A DNA stretch of 11,652 nucleotides from Candidatus Methanodesulfokora sp. (GCA_023269865.1 JAGDWR010000082.1:32001-43652), one strand, 5' to 3'. Positions 1 to 7,435 are shown, numbered from the stretch's first letter. The notes: a model not told the origin generated them from the letters alone. Program-made: numbers and translations.

Positions 1-21
1 CTTCCACACAGATACATGGAA

Positions 22-56
22 AGCTTTTTATCCCCCTAGTACTAAATCTTATATGC
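22..56 (+). promoter_or_regulatory. Putative archaeal promoter for the MNT-like gene
   Basis: Two AT-rich candidate TATA elements are visible: GCTTTTTATC around 23-32 and CTTATATG around 48-55. The second is about 30 bp before the start at 85, which would give a transcript with little or no leader. The first would leave a leader of roughly 30 nt containing GGAG at 70-73. I cannot tell which is used. Confidence 0.4.
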
Positions 57-84
57 TCCCAATAGTCATGGAGATGAGCTCTTC

Positions 85-384
85 ATGCCCTACAAAAGAG
101 AGGAAGTTTCGTGGAATGGAGAGGATATAGCTTTTGCGAGGAAGCTGATGGAAGCTCTTCCCAATAGGCTTGTGAGAGTTATAGCTCTTCCAAGCCCAGA
201 TGATGAGGTCTATGAGAGCAATGTGCTAGTTGTGCTGAAGGAGATAAGGCCTGAGGACTTTGAGCTTGTCTCCAGAGTGGCATCTGAAGTTGGGGAGAGA
301 GTGAATCCCCTTCTGGCTGGAGAGGAGGAGAGGGATGCCCTAGAGCTCTTCATGGCCCATGGAGGTAGAGATGTTGGCAAGTAA
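85..384 (+). CDS. Degenerate MNT-type nucleotidyltransferase-like protein, probable antitoxin relic
   Basis: This 99-residue protein has the fold rhythm of small archaeal MNT (minimal nucleotidyltransferase) proteins. A helix (about 12-28) leads to the strand RLVRVIAL, a hairpin, the strand NVLVVLK (about 46-52), then a helix starting EDFELVSRVASEVGERV. In catalytic members the first hairpin carries GS followed by SDxD. Here the corresponding text is LPSPDDEVYESNVLVVL, so the GS glycine and both metal-binding aspartates are absent and the hairpin is about two residues shorter. It is therefore unlikely to transfer nucleotides. Its end overlaps the start of the HEPN-type gene, the usual order of MNT/HEPN toxin-antitoxin pairs. 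The start is set by GGAG at 70-73 and by the fit to family length; ATGs at 68 and 74 are out of frame. The family call rests on pattern and context and is moderately sure. Confidence 0.6.
   Translation: MPYKREEVSWNGEDIAFARKLMEALPNRLVRVIALPSPDDEVYESNVLVVLKEIRPEDFELVSRVASEVGERVNPLLAGEEERDALELFMAHGGRDVGK
361..366 (+). promoter_or_regulatory. Shine-Dalgarno site GGAGGT deciding the HEPN start
   Basis: GGAGGT lies four bases before ATG 371 and inside the end of the upstream gene. It favours 371 over the in-frame ATG at 359, which would place this site inside the coding region. The arrangement suggests coupled translation of the two genes. Confidence 0.6.
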
Positions 385-719
385 GCTGGACAAAGCTGAA
401 AAGCTTCTTGAGGAAGCAGAAGCTGACATAAGGATAGGGAGCTACAATAAAGCAGTCTCAGCTTCGTATTTCTTCGTCAGATTGACAATTGAGCATTATA
501 TTAAGGATCTGAAGACGATGAAAGATGATAAGATAGCTAATGCCCTTAAGAGAAGTCTTGCGAGGAAAAATGGGAGAGAAAGAAGCTGAGAAAATAAGAA
601 GTGATTACATGGATTTATTTTCAAAGAGGAAGGCTGCTGACCACAGGCCGTATATGTTTTCGAGAGAGGAAGCAGAGCTCTCGCTCAAGAAGACAAAATT
701 CCTGATTTTCGCTTATTAA
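371..719 (+). pseudogene. HEPN-domain protein (possible RNase toxin) split by a +1 frameshift
   Basis: The first frame (371-589) encodes a typical HEPN beginning: KLDKAEKLLEEAEADI, then SYNKAVSASYFFVRLTIEHYI, the helix pair in which one strand of these four-helix proteins is built. It then runs through the A5 run at 566-570 into unrelated residues and stops at 587-589. In the other frame, 570-719 encodes a convincing HEPN end: DYMDLFSKRKAADH, then SREEAELSLKKTKFL. This includes an R-x4-H motif (Arg codon 627-629, His codon 642-644) matching the HEPN ribonuclease signature. Removing one A from the run joins the halves into about 115 residues, normal for the family. Either the gene is broken, the base is a sequencing error, or the ribosome or polymerase slips at the run. 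It follows the MNT-like gene with overlap, so the two form one operon. Confidence 0.72.
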
Positions 720-764
720 GGAGAATCTCTTATCTAACCCATAGCTACTAGAGCTCGAAATTAT

Positions 765-1553
765 TTAGAAATCTATACTTAAATTGAATATATCCATGAG
801 ATTGTCCAGGACATAATCAGGCTTTATCTCGGATTTTCTGAGATCATCTGGTTTTGTCACACCAGTTAGCACGAGAAGAGATTTAAGACCTGCTGATTTT
901 GCCCCTTTTACGTCAGTATCAAGCCTGTCTCCTATCACTAAGGCATTAGAAGTTCCTGCTATCTCCATCGCCACGTCAAATATTATCCTGCTTGGCTTCC
1001 CAATGATAACATCTGGTCCCCTTCCCGCTCCTGTTGATATAGCAGCTGTCATGGCACCAGCCCCTGGGGCAAGACCTTTTTCCGTCGGAAACGTCGGATC
1101 GATATTTGTTGCGACATAGATAGCTCCATTCCTCACGGCTGTCATGGCGCTCCAGAGCTTCTCATAGCTGAACTTTCTGTCCATTCCGACGACAACAAAA
1201 TCAACCTTTTTCCAGCAGTCCTCTGAGCTAGCTATCTCGAATCCCTGGGAAATAAGCTCCTCTATAAGCCCGCTCTCCCCCACAACATAAGCTTTTCCCT
1301 TTCCATAGTGCCTCCTCAGGTATAATGCAGTAGCATAGCCGCTGCTCACAACATGCTCCTCTGAAGCCCAGCTTATTCCCGCATTTAAAAGAGCTCTTAC
1401 ATAGCTTGATCTGCTCTTTGTTGAGTTGTTTGTGAGAAACAAGACTTTGCCCTTCTCATGAAGGATGTTTATAGCTTTTACAGCATCTCCTATTATTCTG
1501 TTGCCCACCCATATCACTCCATCCATGTCGATGAAGTAAGCATCGTATTTCAT
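765..1553 (-). CDS. HAD-superfamily phosphatase, NagD / phosphoglycolate phosphatase-like (subfamily IIA)
   Basis: A cytosolic Mg-dependent phosphohydrolase acting on small phosphate esters. All HAD motifs are visible: motif I DMDGV with nucleophile D9 and acid D11; motif II FLTNNST with T41; motif III lysine in GKPS (K186); motif IV GDRLDTD with D209 and D214. The large cap between motifs II and III, with NIDPTFPTEKG and PGAGA, is that of the NagD/4-nitrophenylphosphatase/phosphoglycolate phosphatase group. Its length of 262 residues is normal. Substrates in the family include phosphoglycolate, sugar phosphates and nucleoside monophosphates, and the sequence does not settle which. The start at 1553 lies about 25 bases from a TATA box at 1574-1581, so the mRNA is probably leaderless. 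It diverges from the SLOG-type gene and shares that promoter region. Confidence 0.88.
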   Translation of the reverse strand: MKYDAYFIDMDGVIWVGNRIIGDAVKAINILHEKGKVLFLTNNSTKSRSSYVRALLNAGISWASEEHVVSSGYATALYLRRHYGKGKAYVVGESGLIEELISQGFEIASSEDCWKKVDFVVVGMDRKFSYEKLWSAMTAVRNGAIYVATNIDPTFPTEKGLAPGAGAMTAAISTGAGRGPDVIIGKPSRIIFDVAMEIAGTSNALVIGDRLDTDVKGAKSAGLKSLLVLTGVTKPDDLRKSEIKPDYVLDNLMDIFNLSIDF

Positions 1554-1564
1554 CCAGATATGCC

Positions 1565-1590
1565 CTGAAGAGCTTTTATAATCCTTTCAT
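1565..1590. promoter_or_regulatory. Bidirectional promoter with one shared TATA box
   Basis: TTTTATAA at 1574-1581 reads as a TATA box on both strands (TTATAAAA on minus). Its centre, 1577.5, is about 25 bp from the minus start codon (1553) and about 25 bp from the plus start codon (1603), the standard archaeal TATA-to-start distance. Both flanks are purine-rich on the upstream side (GAAGAG on plus, GAAAGGA on minus), as expected for BRE elements. Both genes would be transcribed without leaders, with TBP able to bind in either orientation. Confidence 0.7.
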
Positions 1591-1602
1591 CTCTCTTCAA
1601 CT

Positions 1603-2127
1603 ATGAGATGCATTCACATCGGAGTGGCAGCCCACGGTTCTGGATCTGATCCAGAGAGAGCGAGAAGGTTTGTCAAAGCCCTTCCTAAAGACGTTAGAAT
1701 ACTCCTTGGAGGATACTGGGGGTTGATGAGGGATGTTGCAGATGCCGCAAGGGAGAAGGACATCCAAGTGATCTTCTTCCTCCCGCATGATCCTCCTGAG
1801 GAAGTGCCCTTTGATGAACACTTCATAAAGTTGGACACAGGTCTTGACTACAAAGGAAGAAGCGTGATCTTGGTGAGGAATTCAGATGTCCTGGCAGTTC
1901 TAGGAGGAGAAGCTGGCACTATTATCGAGGCATTTATGGCTTACTCCTATGGAAAACCTGTGTTCATCTTAAGAGGAACTGGAAGGACAACTGACAAACT
2001 TGAAAGAGTGTTTTTGGAGGCATTTGACGAGAGAAAATCGGCTCCAGTGCTCTATGTAGACACACCTGAGGAGCTGGCTGAGAGAATTATCCTCTGGAGA
2101 GCTACTGGGGAAATTAAGAGGAGATAA
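1603..2127 (+). CDS. SLOG/LOG-like Rossmann protein (TIGR00725-type), possible nucleotide phosphoribohydrolase
   Basis: A 174-residue single-domain Rossmann protein of the SLOG superfamily, which includes the LOG cytokinin-activating hydrolases and DprA-like nucleotide binders. Visible marks in order are GGYWGLMRDVADAA (36-49; the usual GG-GGxMxA element), the TGLDYKGR segment (79-86), VRNSDVLAVLGGEAGTIIE (91-109; the family's PGGxGTxxE motif with G101, G102, G105, T106 and acidic E109), GKPVFIL (117-123) and GTGR (125-128). E109 corresponds to the catalytic Glu of LOG enzymes. The motif reads GGEAGT rather than GGGxGT, a mild variation. Activity could be release of a base from a nucleoside monophosphate, or only ligand sensing. 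The start 1603 fits a leaderless mRNA from the shared TATA box. It ends five bases before the convergent amidohydrolase gene. Confidence 0.75.
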   Translation: MRCIHIGVAAHGSGSDPERARRFVKALPKDVRILLGGYWGLMRDVADAAREKDIQVIFFLPHDPPEEVPFDEHFIKLDTGLDYKGRSVILVRNSDVLAVLGGEAGTIIEAFMAYSYGKPVFILRGTGRTTDKLERVFLEAFDERKSAPVLYVDTPEELAERIILWRATGEIKRR

Positions 2128-2132
2128 ATTAG

Positions 2133-3476
2133 TTATTCCACTAGCTCCTCAAATTTAAATCTGAGGCCATATCTCGATCTAGCTCTCTCCACAAGAGAGC
2201 ATGCTGCCTTCTCAGCTTCCTCAATGACCTTATCCTCATCATACACGAGCACTTTTTTCTCCCTCATCAGAACTTTTCCATCCACTATGACCGAGTCCAC
2301 ATTGTTGTAGGTAGCACAATATACCACGGTCCCAACGGGATCGTGAACTGGTGATGTGTTCGGCTGCCTGATATCCAACACAATTAGATCAGCTCTTCTT
2401 TCCCTCTCTAGCACACCAAAATTCCCGTTAAGTGCCTTAGCTCCATTTACTGTCGCCATTTCAAGGACATCCCATGCACTTATGGCGGTAGGGCTCTGCT
2501 TTGAGCTCTTGTGAAGCAGAGCTGCAACTTTCATGGATGTCATCATGTCCTGATTGTTGTTGCTAGCAGGTCCATCCGTGCCAAGCGCTATGTTCACTCC
2601 TTCCCTCAACATCTCAGGCACAGGAGCAGCTTTTGAGCCAAGATACATGTTGCTTATTGGGTTGTGCACCAGATTTGCCCTGCTGGCTGCCATAAGTTTT
2701 ACCTCATTTTCGCTCATGTAAACACCGTGAACCGCATGATATCTGGGCCCAAGGATGCCGAGCTCGTACAATAGCTCCACATCCGTCTTTCCATGCACCT
2801 TCTTCACGAGCTCCTGGTCCTCCTTGCTCTCACTTGTGTGGGTGTGATATGGCACATTGTACCTTTCAGAGAGATCCTTTGCCATGAGCAAAAGCTCCTT
2901 TGATGCAAAGCATGGATGCATCGGTGCAACAGCCACAGTGAGCTTCCCTCTGTACTTCTTTATGAGCCTCTCTGTGTCGGATATTATCCTGTCCCTGTCC
3001 TCCAAGAGCTCCTCCCTTGCATTTATCTCGTAGCCGCCTCTTGCCAGCACTCCTCTTATCCCAGATGATATCAGCTCATCAGCTACCTCATCGTAGAATC
3101 TGCCACCATAATGGTTGTCTATTAGCGTTGTGGTTCCGGATCTTATTGCCTCCAAAATGCCAAGCCTGACAGCTTTTTTCATCTCATCGGAGTTAAATGA
3201 TGAAAGCATTGGCCATATTGATGTCCTTAGCCAATCAAGAAGCACCATATCAACTGCTAAATTCCTTAGAATTGCCTGAAAAAGGTGATTATGGGCATTG
3301 ATAAATCCGGGCATCACCACCTTCCCTTTTCCTCCTATTTTCTCCTCTGGCAGAAACCTCATTGCTTCATCCTCCTTTCCGACAAATACTATCTCTCCAT
3401 TCTCCACAATAACTGCTCCATTTTTTATTATTCTCCTCTCCTTCATGGGAAGGACAAAATCTCCATATACCATCAT
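2133..3476 (-). CDS. Amidohydrolase, TrzA/MtaD type (probable SAH/MTA/adenosine-like or related purine deaminase)
   Basis: A metal-dependent TIM-barrel deaminase of about 447 residues. Counting from the start at 3476, the metal site is NAHNH (H62, H64), HTHTSES supplies H213 and catalytic E216, AVHGV gives H250, and GTDGPASNNNQDM gives the metal aspartate D301. The composite beta domain is formed by the two ends (KNGAVIVENGEIVFVGK near the start; GTVVYCATYNNVDSVIVDG near the end). This pattern is shared by S-adenosylhomocysteine/5'-methylthioadenosine deaminases, 8-oxoguanine deaminase and the atrazine hydrolases AtzB/TrzA; the natural substrate is not decided. In-frame ATGs occur at 3506 and 3494, but 3506 lies inside the probable TATA box (3505-3513), so the MM at 3476/3473 is preferred, with AAGGG a few bases ahead. 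It is divergent from the ribonucleotide reductase. Confidence 0.85.
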   Translation of the reverse strand: MMVYGDFVLPMKERRIIKNGAVIVENGEIVFVGKEDEAMRFLPEEKIGGKGKVVMPGFINAHNHLFQAILRNLAVDMVLLDWLRTSIWPMLSSFNSDEMKKAVRLGILEAIRSGTTTLIDNHYGGRFYDEVADELISSGIRGVLARGGYEINAREELLEDRDRIISDTERLIKKYRGKLTVAVAPMHPCFASKELLLMAKDLSERYNVPYHTHTSESKEDQELVKKVHGKTDVELLYELGILGPRYHAVHGVYMSENEVKLMAASRANLVHNPISNMYLGSKAAPVPEMLREGVNIALGTDGPASNNNQDMMTSMKVAALLHKSSKQSPTAISAWDVLEMATVNGAKALNGNFGVLERERRADLIVLDIRQPNTSPVHDPVGTVVYCATYNNVDSVIVDGKVLMREKKVLVYDEDKVIEEAEKAACSLVERARSRYGLRFKFEELVE

Positions 3477-3503
3477 CTTAGGTCCCTTCTGCATGTGCCA
3501 GAA

Positions 3504-3514
3504 CATAATTTATC
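3504..3514 (-). promoter_or_regulatory. TATA-like element of the amidohydrolase gene
   Basis: On the minus strand GATAAATTATG forms an AT core at 3513-3505, with a purine-rich GAAGAAAAA stretch upstream. A start of transcription about 25 bases on (near 3483) would exclude the ATGs at 3506 and 3494 and leave a 7-10 base leader before 3476/3473. Confidence 0.45.
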
Positions 3515-3616
3515 TTTTTCTTCAAATGAATATGGCCCATTTTGCACTTTAGCTGAGGTAAAAAGCTGATATGGGCAAAAGATTCAGCTAGGCAGAAGAT
3601 CCGGAGCTGAAAGGAA

Positions 3617-3633
3617 ATAGAAGGGTTTATAGA
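3617..3633 (+). promoter_or_regulatory. TATA box of the ribonucleotide reductase gene
   Basis: TTTATAGA at 3626-3633 follows the purine-rich AGAAGGG, like a BRE. Its centre predicts transcription from about 3655, right at ATG 3657. The earlier in-frame ATG at 3633 overlaps the box itself and is probably not translated. Confidence 0.6.
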
Positions 3634-3656
3634 TGGATATCTCCCGTTATTTCTTG

Positions 3657-6600
3657 ATGCAGTTCAAGGTAAACTATGTGATAAAGAGGGATGGGAGAAA
3701 AGTCCCCTTTGACGTGGAGAGGATAAGGAGGGCAATAAGAGCAGCTATGCTCGATGTGGGATATTATGATGAGAAGGCATTGGAAAAGGCAGTTTCCTAC
3801 GTGTTGAAGATAATAGAGGAGAGATACAGCGATGAGAACCCACCTCATGTGGAGGAGATACAGGATATCGTGGAGCTGAGCTTGGTGAAGTACGGCTTAT
3901 ATCAGGTTGCCAAAGGGTACATACTGTACAGGAAGGAGAGGGAGAACATAAGAAGGGAGAAGATGCTTCTTCTTGGAAAGGATTATGTAGATGATGTGGA
4001 CAAAAGACTTTCTCTTAATGCAATAAGGCTTCTTGTAAACAGGTACCTTCAGAAAGGGCCTGATGGAAGGCTTTTGGAGGATCCAAAGGGACTGTTCACC
4101 AGAGTAGCAGCTCTTGTTGTGATACCTGACATCCTATATGACAGCAGAATTTTCAGCAGGGATGGAGGAGAAGTTGTGCATGAGAAAGAGGAGTTCAACC
4201 CGGATGAGTGGGATGGAAGAGTCGGTCTGGGAGATGAGTTCAAGTGGAACAAGTACCATCTGGAGAGGATGAAGAGCCTCTACGATGAGCTAAACTCTGC
4301 AGGGAAGATGAAGGTCAGCTGGTCAGCTTTCTGGAAGATGCTTTTATCGGGACAGTTTGATGACCACATAGAGGATTTCAGAAGATACTTCTCGCTGATG
4401 GCCGAATTAAAATTCCTTCCAAACTCTCCTACATTGTTTAACGCAGGAACTAGACTTTCTCAATTATCCGCATGCTTTGTTCTGGAGATGGAGGATAGCC
4501 TGGACTCTATAATGAAGGCAGCAGTTGAGGCCTCAAAGATCTTCCAGAGCGGGGGAGGAATAGGGATAAACTACTCAAAGCTTAGGCCTGAAGGAGATAT
4601 TGTAATGTCGACAGGAGGAAAGTCAAGCGGTCCAGTGTCCTTCATGAGGATAATAGATGTAATAACAGATGTAGTGAAGCAGGGAGGGAGGAGAAGAGGA
4701 GCTAACATGGGAATACTCGAGATCTGGCATCCTGATATACTCAAATTCATAGAATGTAAGTCTAAACCTGGAAAGTATGAGAACTTCAATATATCTGTTA
4801 TGATAACCGAGGACTTCTGGCACTATTATGAGAAAAATGAGCCCTATCCACTGATAAATCCAAGAAATGGGGAAGTTTGGGGGACCATAAATCCAAGAGA
4901 GCTCTTCAGAAGGATAGCAGAGATGGCATGGAAGACAGGTGATCCTGGTGTGCTTTTTGCTGACAACATAAACAGGAGAAACATATTAAGGGAGGCACTA
5001 GGCGAAATAAAATCCACCAACCCATGCGTTTCTGAGGACACTCTAGTATTAACTCCCGCTGGCTGGATGCGCGCAGATGAGGTATACCATAGAGCCAAAC
5101 TCTCCGGATCAGTGAGAGCTGTTGCTATGGATGAAGATCTTCTCGGTGAGGGAGGCGAGCCTCAAGCTTACGAGACAGAATTGGTGGTGCTAGAGGATAA
5201 TGAAATGATCTACAGAACTATACATGGAGATGAGCTTAGATTATCAATACCTAGAAAAGCTAAGGCATGGGTTTGGCGTGTTGGAAGAAAGCCAGGTCTG
5301 AGGATTATCACCAAGGAGGGGTATGAGCTGAGAGTAACTCATGAGCACAAACTACTTACTCCTGATGGATGGAAGGAGGCCAGAGATCTGAAAGAGGGTG
5401 ATAAGATCCACATAGCTAGGCTTCATCCCTGGTTCTTGAACGAGGCCTACAGCGGGAGCCTGGACCTGGATGAGGATATCGCCTTCGCTCTTGGGTGGTT
5501 GGTGGGTGATGGAGAACTCAATAAGCACTATGTTGCCTGGTTCTTCAGCAATGATGATAGAGCTGCAGAGGAGAGGGTGAGAACGGGCATTGAGAAGCTT
5601 GGGGGCAACCCGCTATCCCACACATATGTCCTCAGCGAGAGCAAGCACAAGATACAATATAACAATGATACAACTGTCTACAGAAATGTAATAGAGCTCA
5701 TGGGCTCACTAATGGAGAAAAGCAGGGAGAGAAGATTACCGAACTTAGCTTGGAAGCTGAGTCCTCGCTCGCTACAAGCTTTCCTAAGAGGACTTTTTAC
5801 GTCTAACGGATATGTGAATGATGAGGTTATTGGATTCACTAGCTCGAGCATCGACCTCCTGAAGGAAGTGCAGATACTCTTGACAGTATTTGGGATCTAC
5901 TCCACAATACATGACAGGTCTTATGAATCAGAATTCCACTATGCGACAGTAGATGAAGAGGAGAAGACCTATGAGGCTTCAGACCACTATGAATTGATAG
6001 TGGAGGGATATAGCAGAAGGATATTCAAGGATCTGATAGGTTTTGAGAGCATAGAAAAGTTGGAGAAGCTTTCCTTGAAGAAAACGGAGATAGATCAGGT
6101 ATGGGCTACGGTAAAATCTGTTGAAGATGTTGGAATGATTGATTTCTATGACTTCACTGTTCCCAGATATCACAACTACATAGGGAATGGAATTAGCAAC
6201 CACAACTGCGGAGAGGAGCCCCTGTATCCATATGAATCCTGTAATCTGGGAAGCATAAATCTCTATTCTTATGTGAACTATAAAGAGAACGGAGCTTATT
6301 TCGACTGGGATGAATTTTCCAAAGATGTGAAAATAGCTACTAAGTTTCTAGATAACATAATAGATGTGAATAAGTTTCCAGTAAAGGAGATAGAGGAGAA
6401 GACTAAGATGAGCAGGAAGATAGGATTGGGGATCATGGGACTAGCGGATACTCTTTATGCATTGGGCATACCATATAACAGTGAGGAGGGTTTCTCCTTC
6501 ATGAGAAAAATTGCTGAGGCTTTGACCTACTATGCAATGGAGGAATCAGCAGAGCTAGCTCAGGAGAGAGGATCATTTCCTCTTTTCAATAAATCAGGAT

Positions 6601-7412
6601 ATGTGAAGGGAGATATGCCTGTGGAGGGCTTTTATCACAGGGAATGGTGGACTCTTGATTGGCAATCCCTGGCAGAAAAAGTAAAAAGAGGGATAAGAAA
6701 TGCTGAGGTCACAACTATAGCACCAACAGGCTCTATATCAATGATAGCCGATGTCTCAAGCGGGATAGAGCCTCAATTTGCGCTTGTATATGAGAAAAGA
6801 GTTACAGCTGGAGAGTTCTTTTATGTCGATGAGGAGTTGAAAAGGCAGCTGAAGAGGAGAGGAATTTACAATGATCACATCATGAAGAAAATAGCTGATA
6901 ATGGAGGCTCTCTGCAGGGGCTTGATCTTGACGAGGATTTAAAGAGAGTTTTTCTGGTGGCTTATGATATCCCCTGGTGGGATCATGTGAGAGCTGAAGC
7001 TGAGATAGCCAAGTGGATCTGCGCTGCTGTGAGCAAAACGATAAATATGCCCTCTTGGGTCACAGTTGAGGACGTTGAGAAGGCCTACCTTTTTGCTTAC
7101 AAGCTTGGAGCAAAGGGTGTAACAATATACAGGGAGGGCTCAAAGGCCTCGCAGGTCCTAGTAACTCCATCTCAGAGAAAAGGGGAATATGTGATGTCCA
7201 TAGAGAACAAAACTTTGGATATAATGAAGGAACTGGGAATAGAGATGCCCTCAATGGGGAGGCAGAAAAAAGAGGTGAAGATAGTTCTTCCCACTCCTGT
7301 TGTTAGGAACAATGTGGAGAGATGCCCCGAGTGTGGAAGCGAGAGGTTGATATACGAGGAGGACTGCGTGAAATGCCTTGATTGCGGATGGACTGCTTGT
7401 GTTGTGTCCTAG
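3657..7412 (+). CDS. nrdJ: Adenosylcobalamin-dependent (class II) ribonucleoside reductase with intein
   Basis: Reduces ribonucleotides to deoxyribonucleotides for DNA synthesis, using a thiyl radical made by vitamin B12 coenzyme. The precursor is 1251 residues from ATG 3657; after removal of the 394-residue intein about 857 remain, usual for this family. An ATP-cone (about 5-95, YVIKRDGRKVPFDVERI) is followed by the catalytic barrel: SPTLFNAGT, LSACFVLE (substrate-reducing Cys, codon 4473-4475), GGGIGINYSKLRP, NP|CGE split by the intein (radical Cys codon 6207-6209), KIGLGIMGLADTLYALG, and APTGSIS in the phosphate-binding region. The C-terminus is a CPECG...CVKCLDCG zinc-ribbon-like tail (7323 onward), as in the NrdJ_Z group. 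The ORF opens in frame at 3633, but that ATG overlaps the TATA box and the eight extra residues match nothing conserved. No small-subunit gene lies nearby, consistent with class II. Confidence 0.93.
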   Translation: MQFKVNYVIKRDGRKVPFDVERIRRAIRAAMLDVGYYDEKALEKAVSYVLKIIEERYSDENPPHVEEIQDIVELSLVKYGLYQVAKGYILYRKERENIRREKMLLLGKDYVDDVDKRLSLNAIRLLVNRYLQKGPDGRLLEDPKGLFTRVAALVVIPDILYDSRIFSRDGGEVVHEKEEFNPDEWDGRVGLGDEFKWNKYHLERMKSLYDELNSAGKMKVSWSAFWKMLLSGQFDDHIEDFRRYFSLMAELKFLPNSPTLFNAGTRLSQLSACFVLEMEDSLDSIMKAAVEASKIFQSGGGIGINYSKLRPEGDIVMSTGGKSSGPVSFMRIIDVITDVVKQGGRRRGANMGILEIWHPDILKFIECKSKPGKYENFNISVMITEDFWHYYEKNEPYPLINPRNGEVWGTINPRELFRRIAEMAWKTGDPGVLFADNINRRNILREALGEIKSTNPCVSEDTLVLTPAGWMRADEVYHRAKLSGSVRAVAMDEDLLGEGGEPQAYETELVVLEDNEMIYRTIHGDELRLSIPRKAKAWVWRVGRKPGLRIITKEGYELRVTHEHKLLTPDGWKEARDLKEGDKIHIARLHPWFLNEAYSGSLDLDEDIAFALGWLVGDGELNKHYVAWFFSNDDRAAEERVRTGIEKLGGNPLSHTYVLSESKHKIQYNNDTTVYRNVIELMGSLMEKSRERRLPNLAWKLSPRSLQAFLRGLFTSNGYVNDEVIGFTSSSIDLLKEVQILLTVFGIYSTIHDRSYESEFHYATVDEEEKTYEASDHYELIVEGYSRRIFKDLIGFESIEKLEKLSLKKTEIDQVWATVKSVEDVGMIDFYDFTVPRYHNYIGNGISNHNCGEEPLYPYESCNLGSINLYSYVNYKENGAYFDWDEFSKDVKIATKFLDNIIDVNKFPVKEIEEKTKMSRKIGLGIMGLADTLYALGIPYNSEEGFSFMRKIAEALTYYAMEESAELAQERGSFPLFNKSGYVKGDMPVEGFYHREWWTLDWQSLAEKVKRGIRNAEVTTIAPTGSISMIADVSSGIEPQFALVYEKRVTAGEFFYVDEELKRQLKRRGIYNDHIMKKIADNGGSLQGLDLDEDLKRVFLVAYDIPWWDHVRAEAEIAKWICAAVSKTINMPSWVTVEDVEKAYLFAYKLGAKGVTIYREGSKASQVLVTPSQRKGEYVMSIENKTLDIMKELGIEMPSMGRQKKEVKIVLPTPVVRNNVERCPECGSERLIYEEDCVKCLDCGWTACVVS
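5025..6206 (+). mobile_element. Intein with LAGLIDADG (DOD) homing endonuclease domain inside nrdJ
   Basis: A 394-residue in-frame insertion. It begins CVSEDTLVLTPAGW (block A, Cys1) and has block B RVTHEHKLLTPDGW with the TxxH pair T105 and H108. It ends DFTVPRYHNYIGNG (block F) and SNHN (block G, penultimate H393, final N394). The next residue is Cys (+1). All residues for standard class 1 splicing are present. The middle holds a DOD endonuclease: first motif ALGWLVGDGEL keeps its acid (D162), while the second, FLRGLFTSNGYV, has Asn (N261) where Asp is expected. Splicing would restore the enzyme's NPCGE active-site motif. Insertion at this RNR active-site position is known in other archaea, so homing by horizontal transfer is likely in its past. 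Confidence 0.93.
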
Positions 7413-7425
7413 AGCTCTAATTCTG
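7411..7425 (+). repeat. Direct repeat copy 1 (AGAGCTCTAATTCTG)
   Basis: This 15-mer touches the nrdJ stop codon. It recurs at 7688-7702 as AGAGCTCTAACTCTG, with one mismatch. Only the second copy is embedded in a full hairpin. Confidence 0.5.
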
Positions 7426-7435
7426 TTCCAACTCC

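Noticed and set aside
76..354. Perfect 12-base direct repeat GAGCTCTTCATG at 76-87 and 343-354
   Set aside because: GAGCTC-containing words are frequent in this window, and the second copy is inside coding sequence (Glu-Leu-Phe-Met); no further similarity flanks them.
3285..3569. Open frames on plus opposite the start of the amidohydrolase
   Set aside because: They are shadows of a gene with full catalytic motifs, and their proteins show no recognisable domain.
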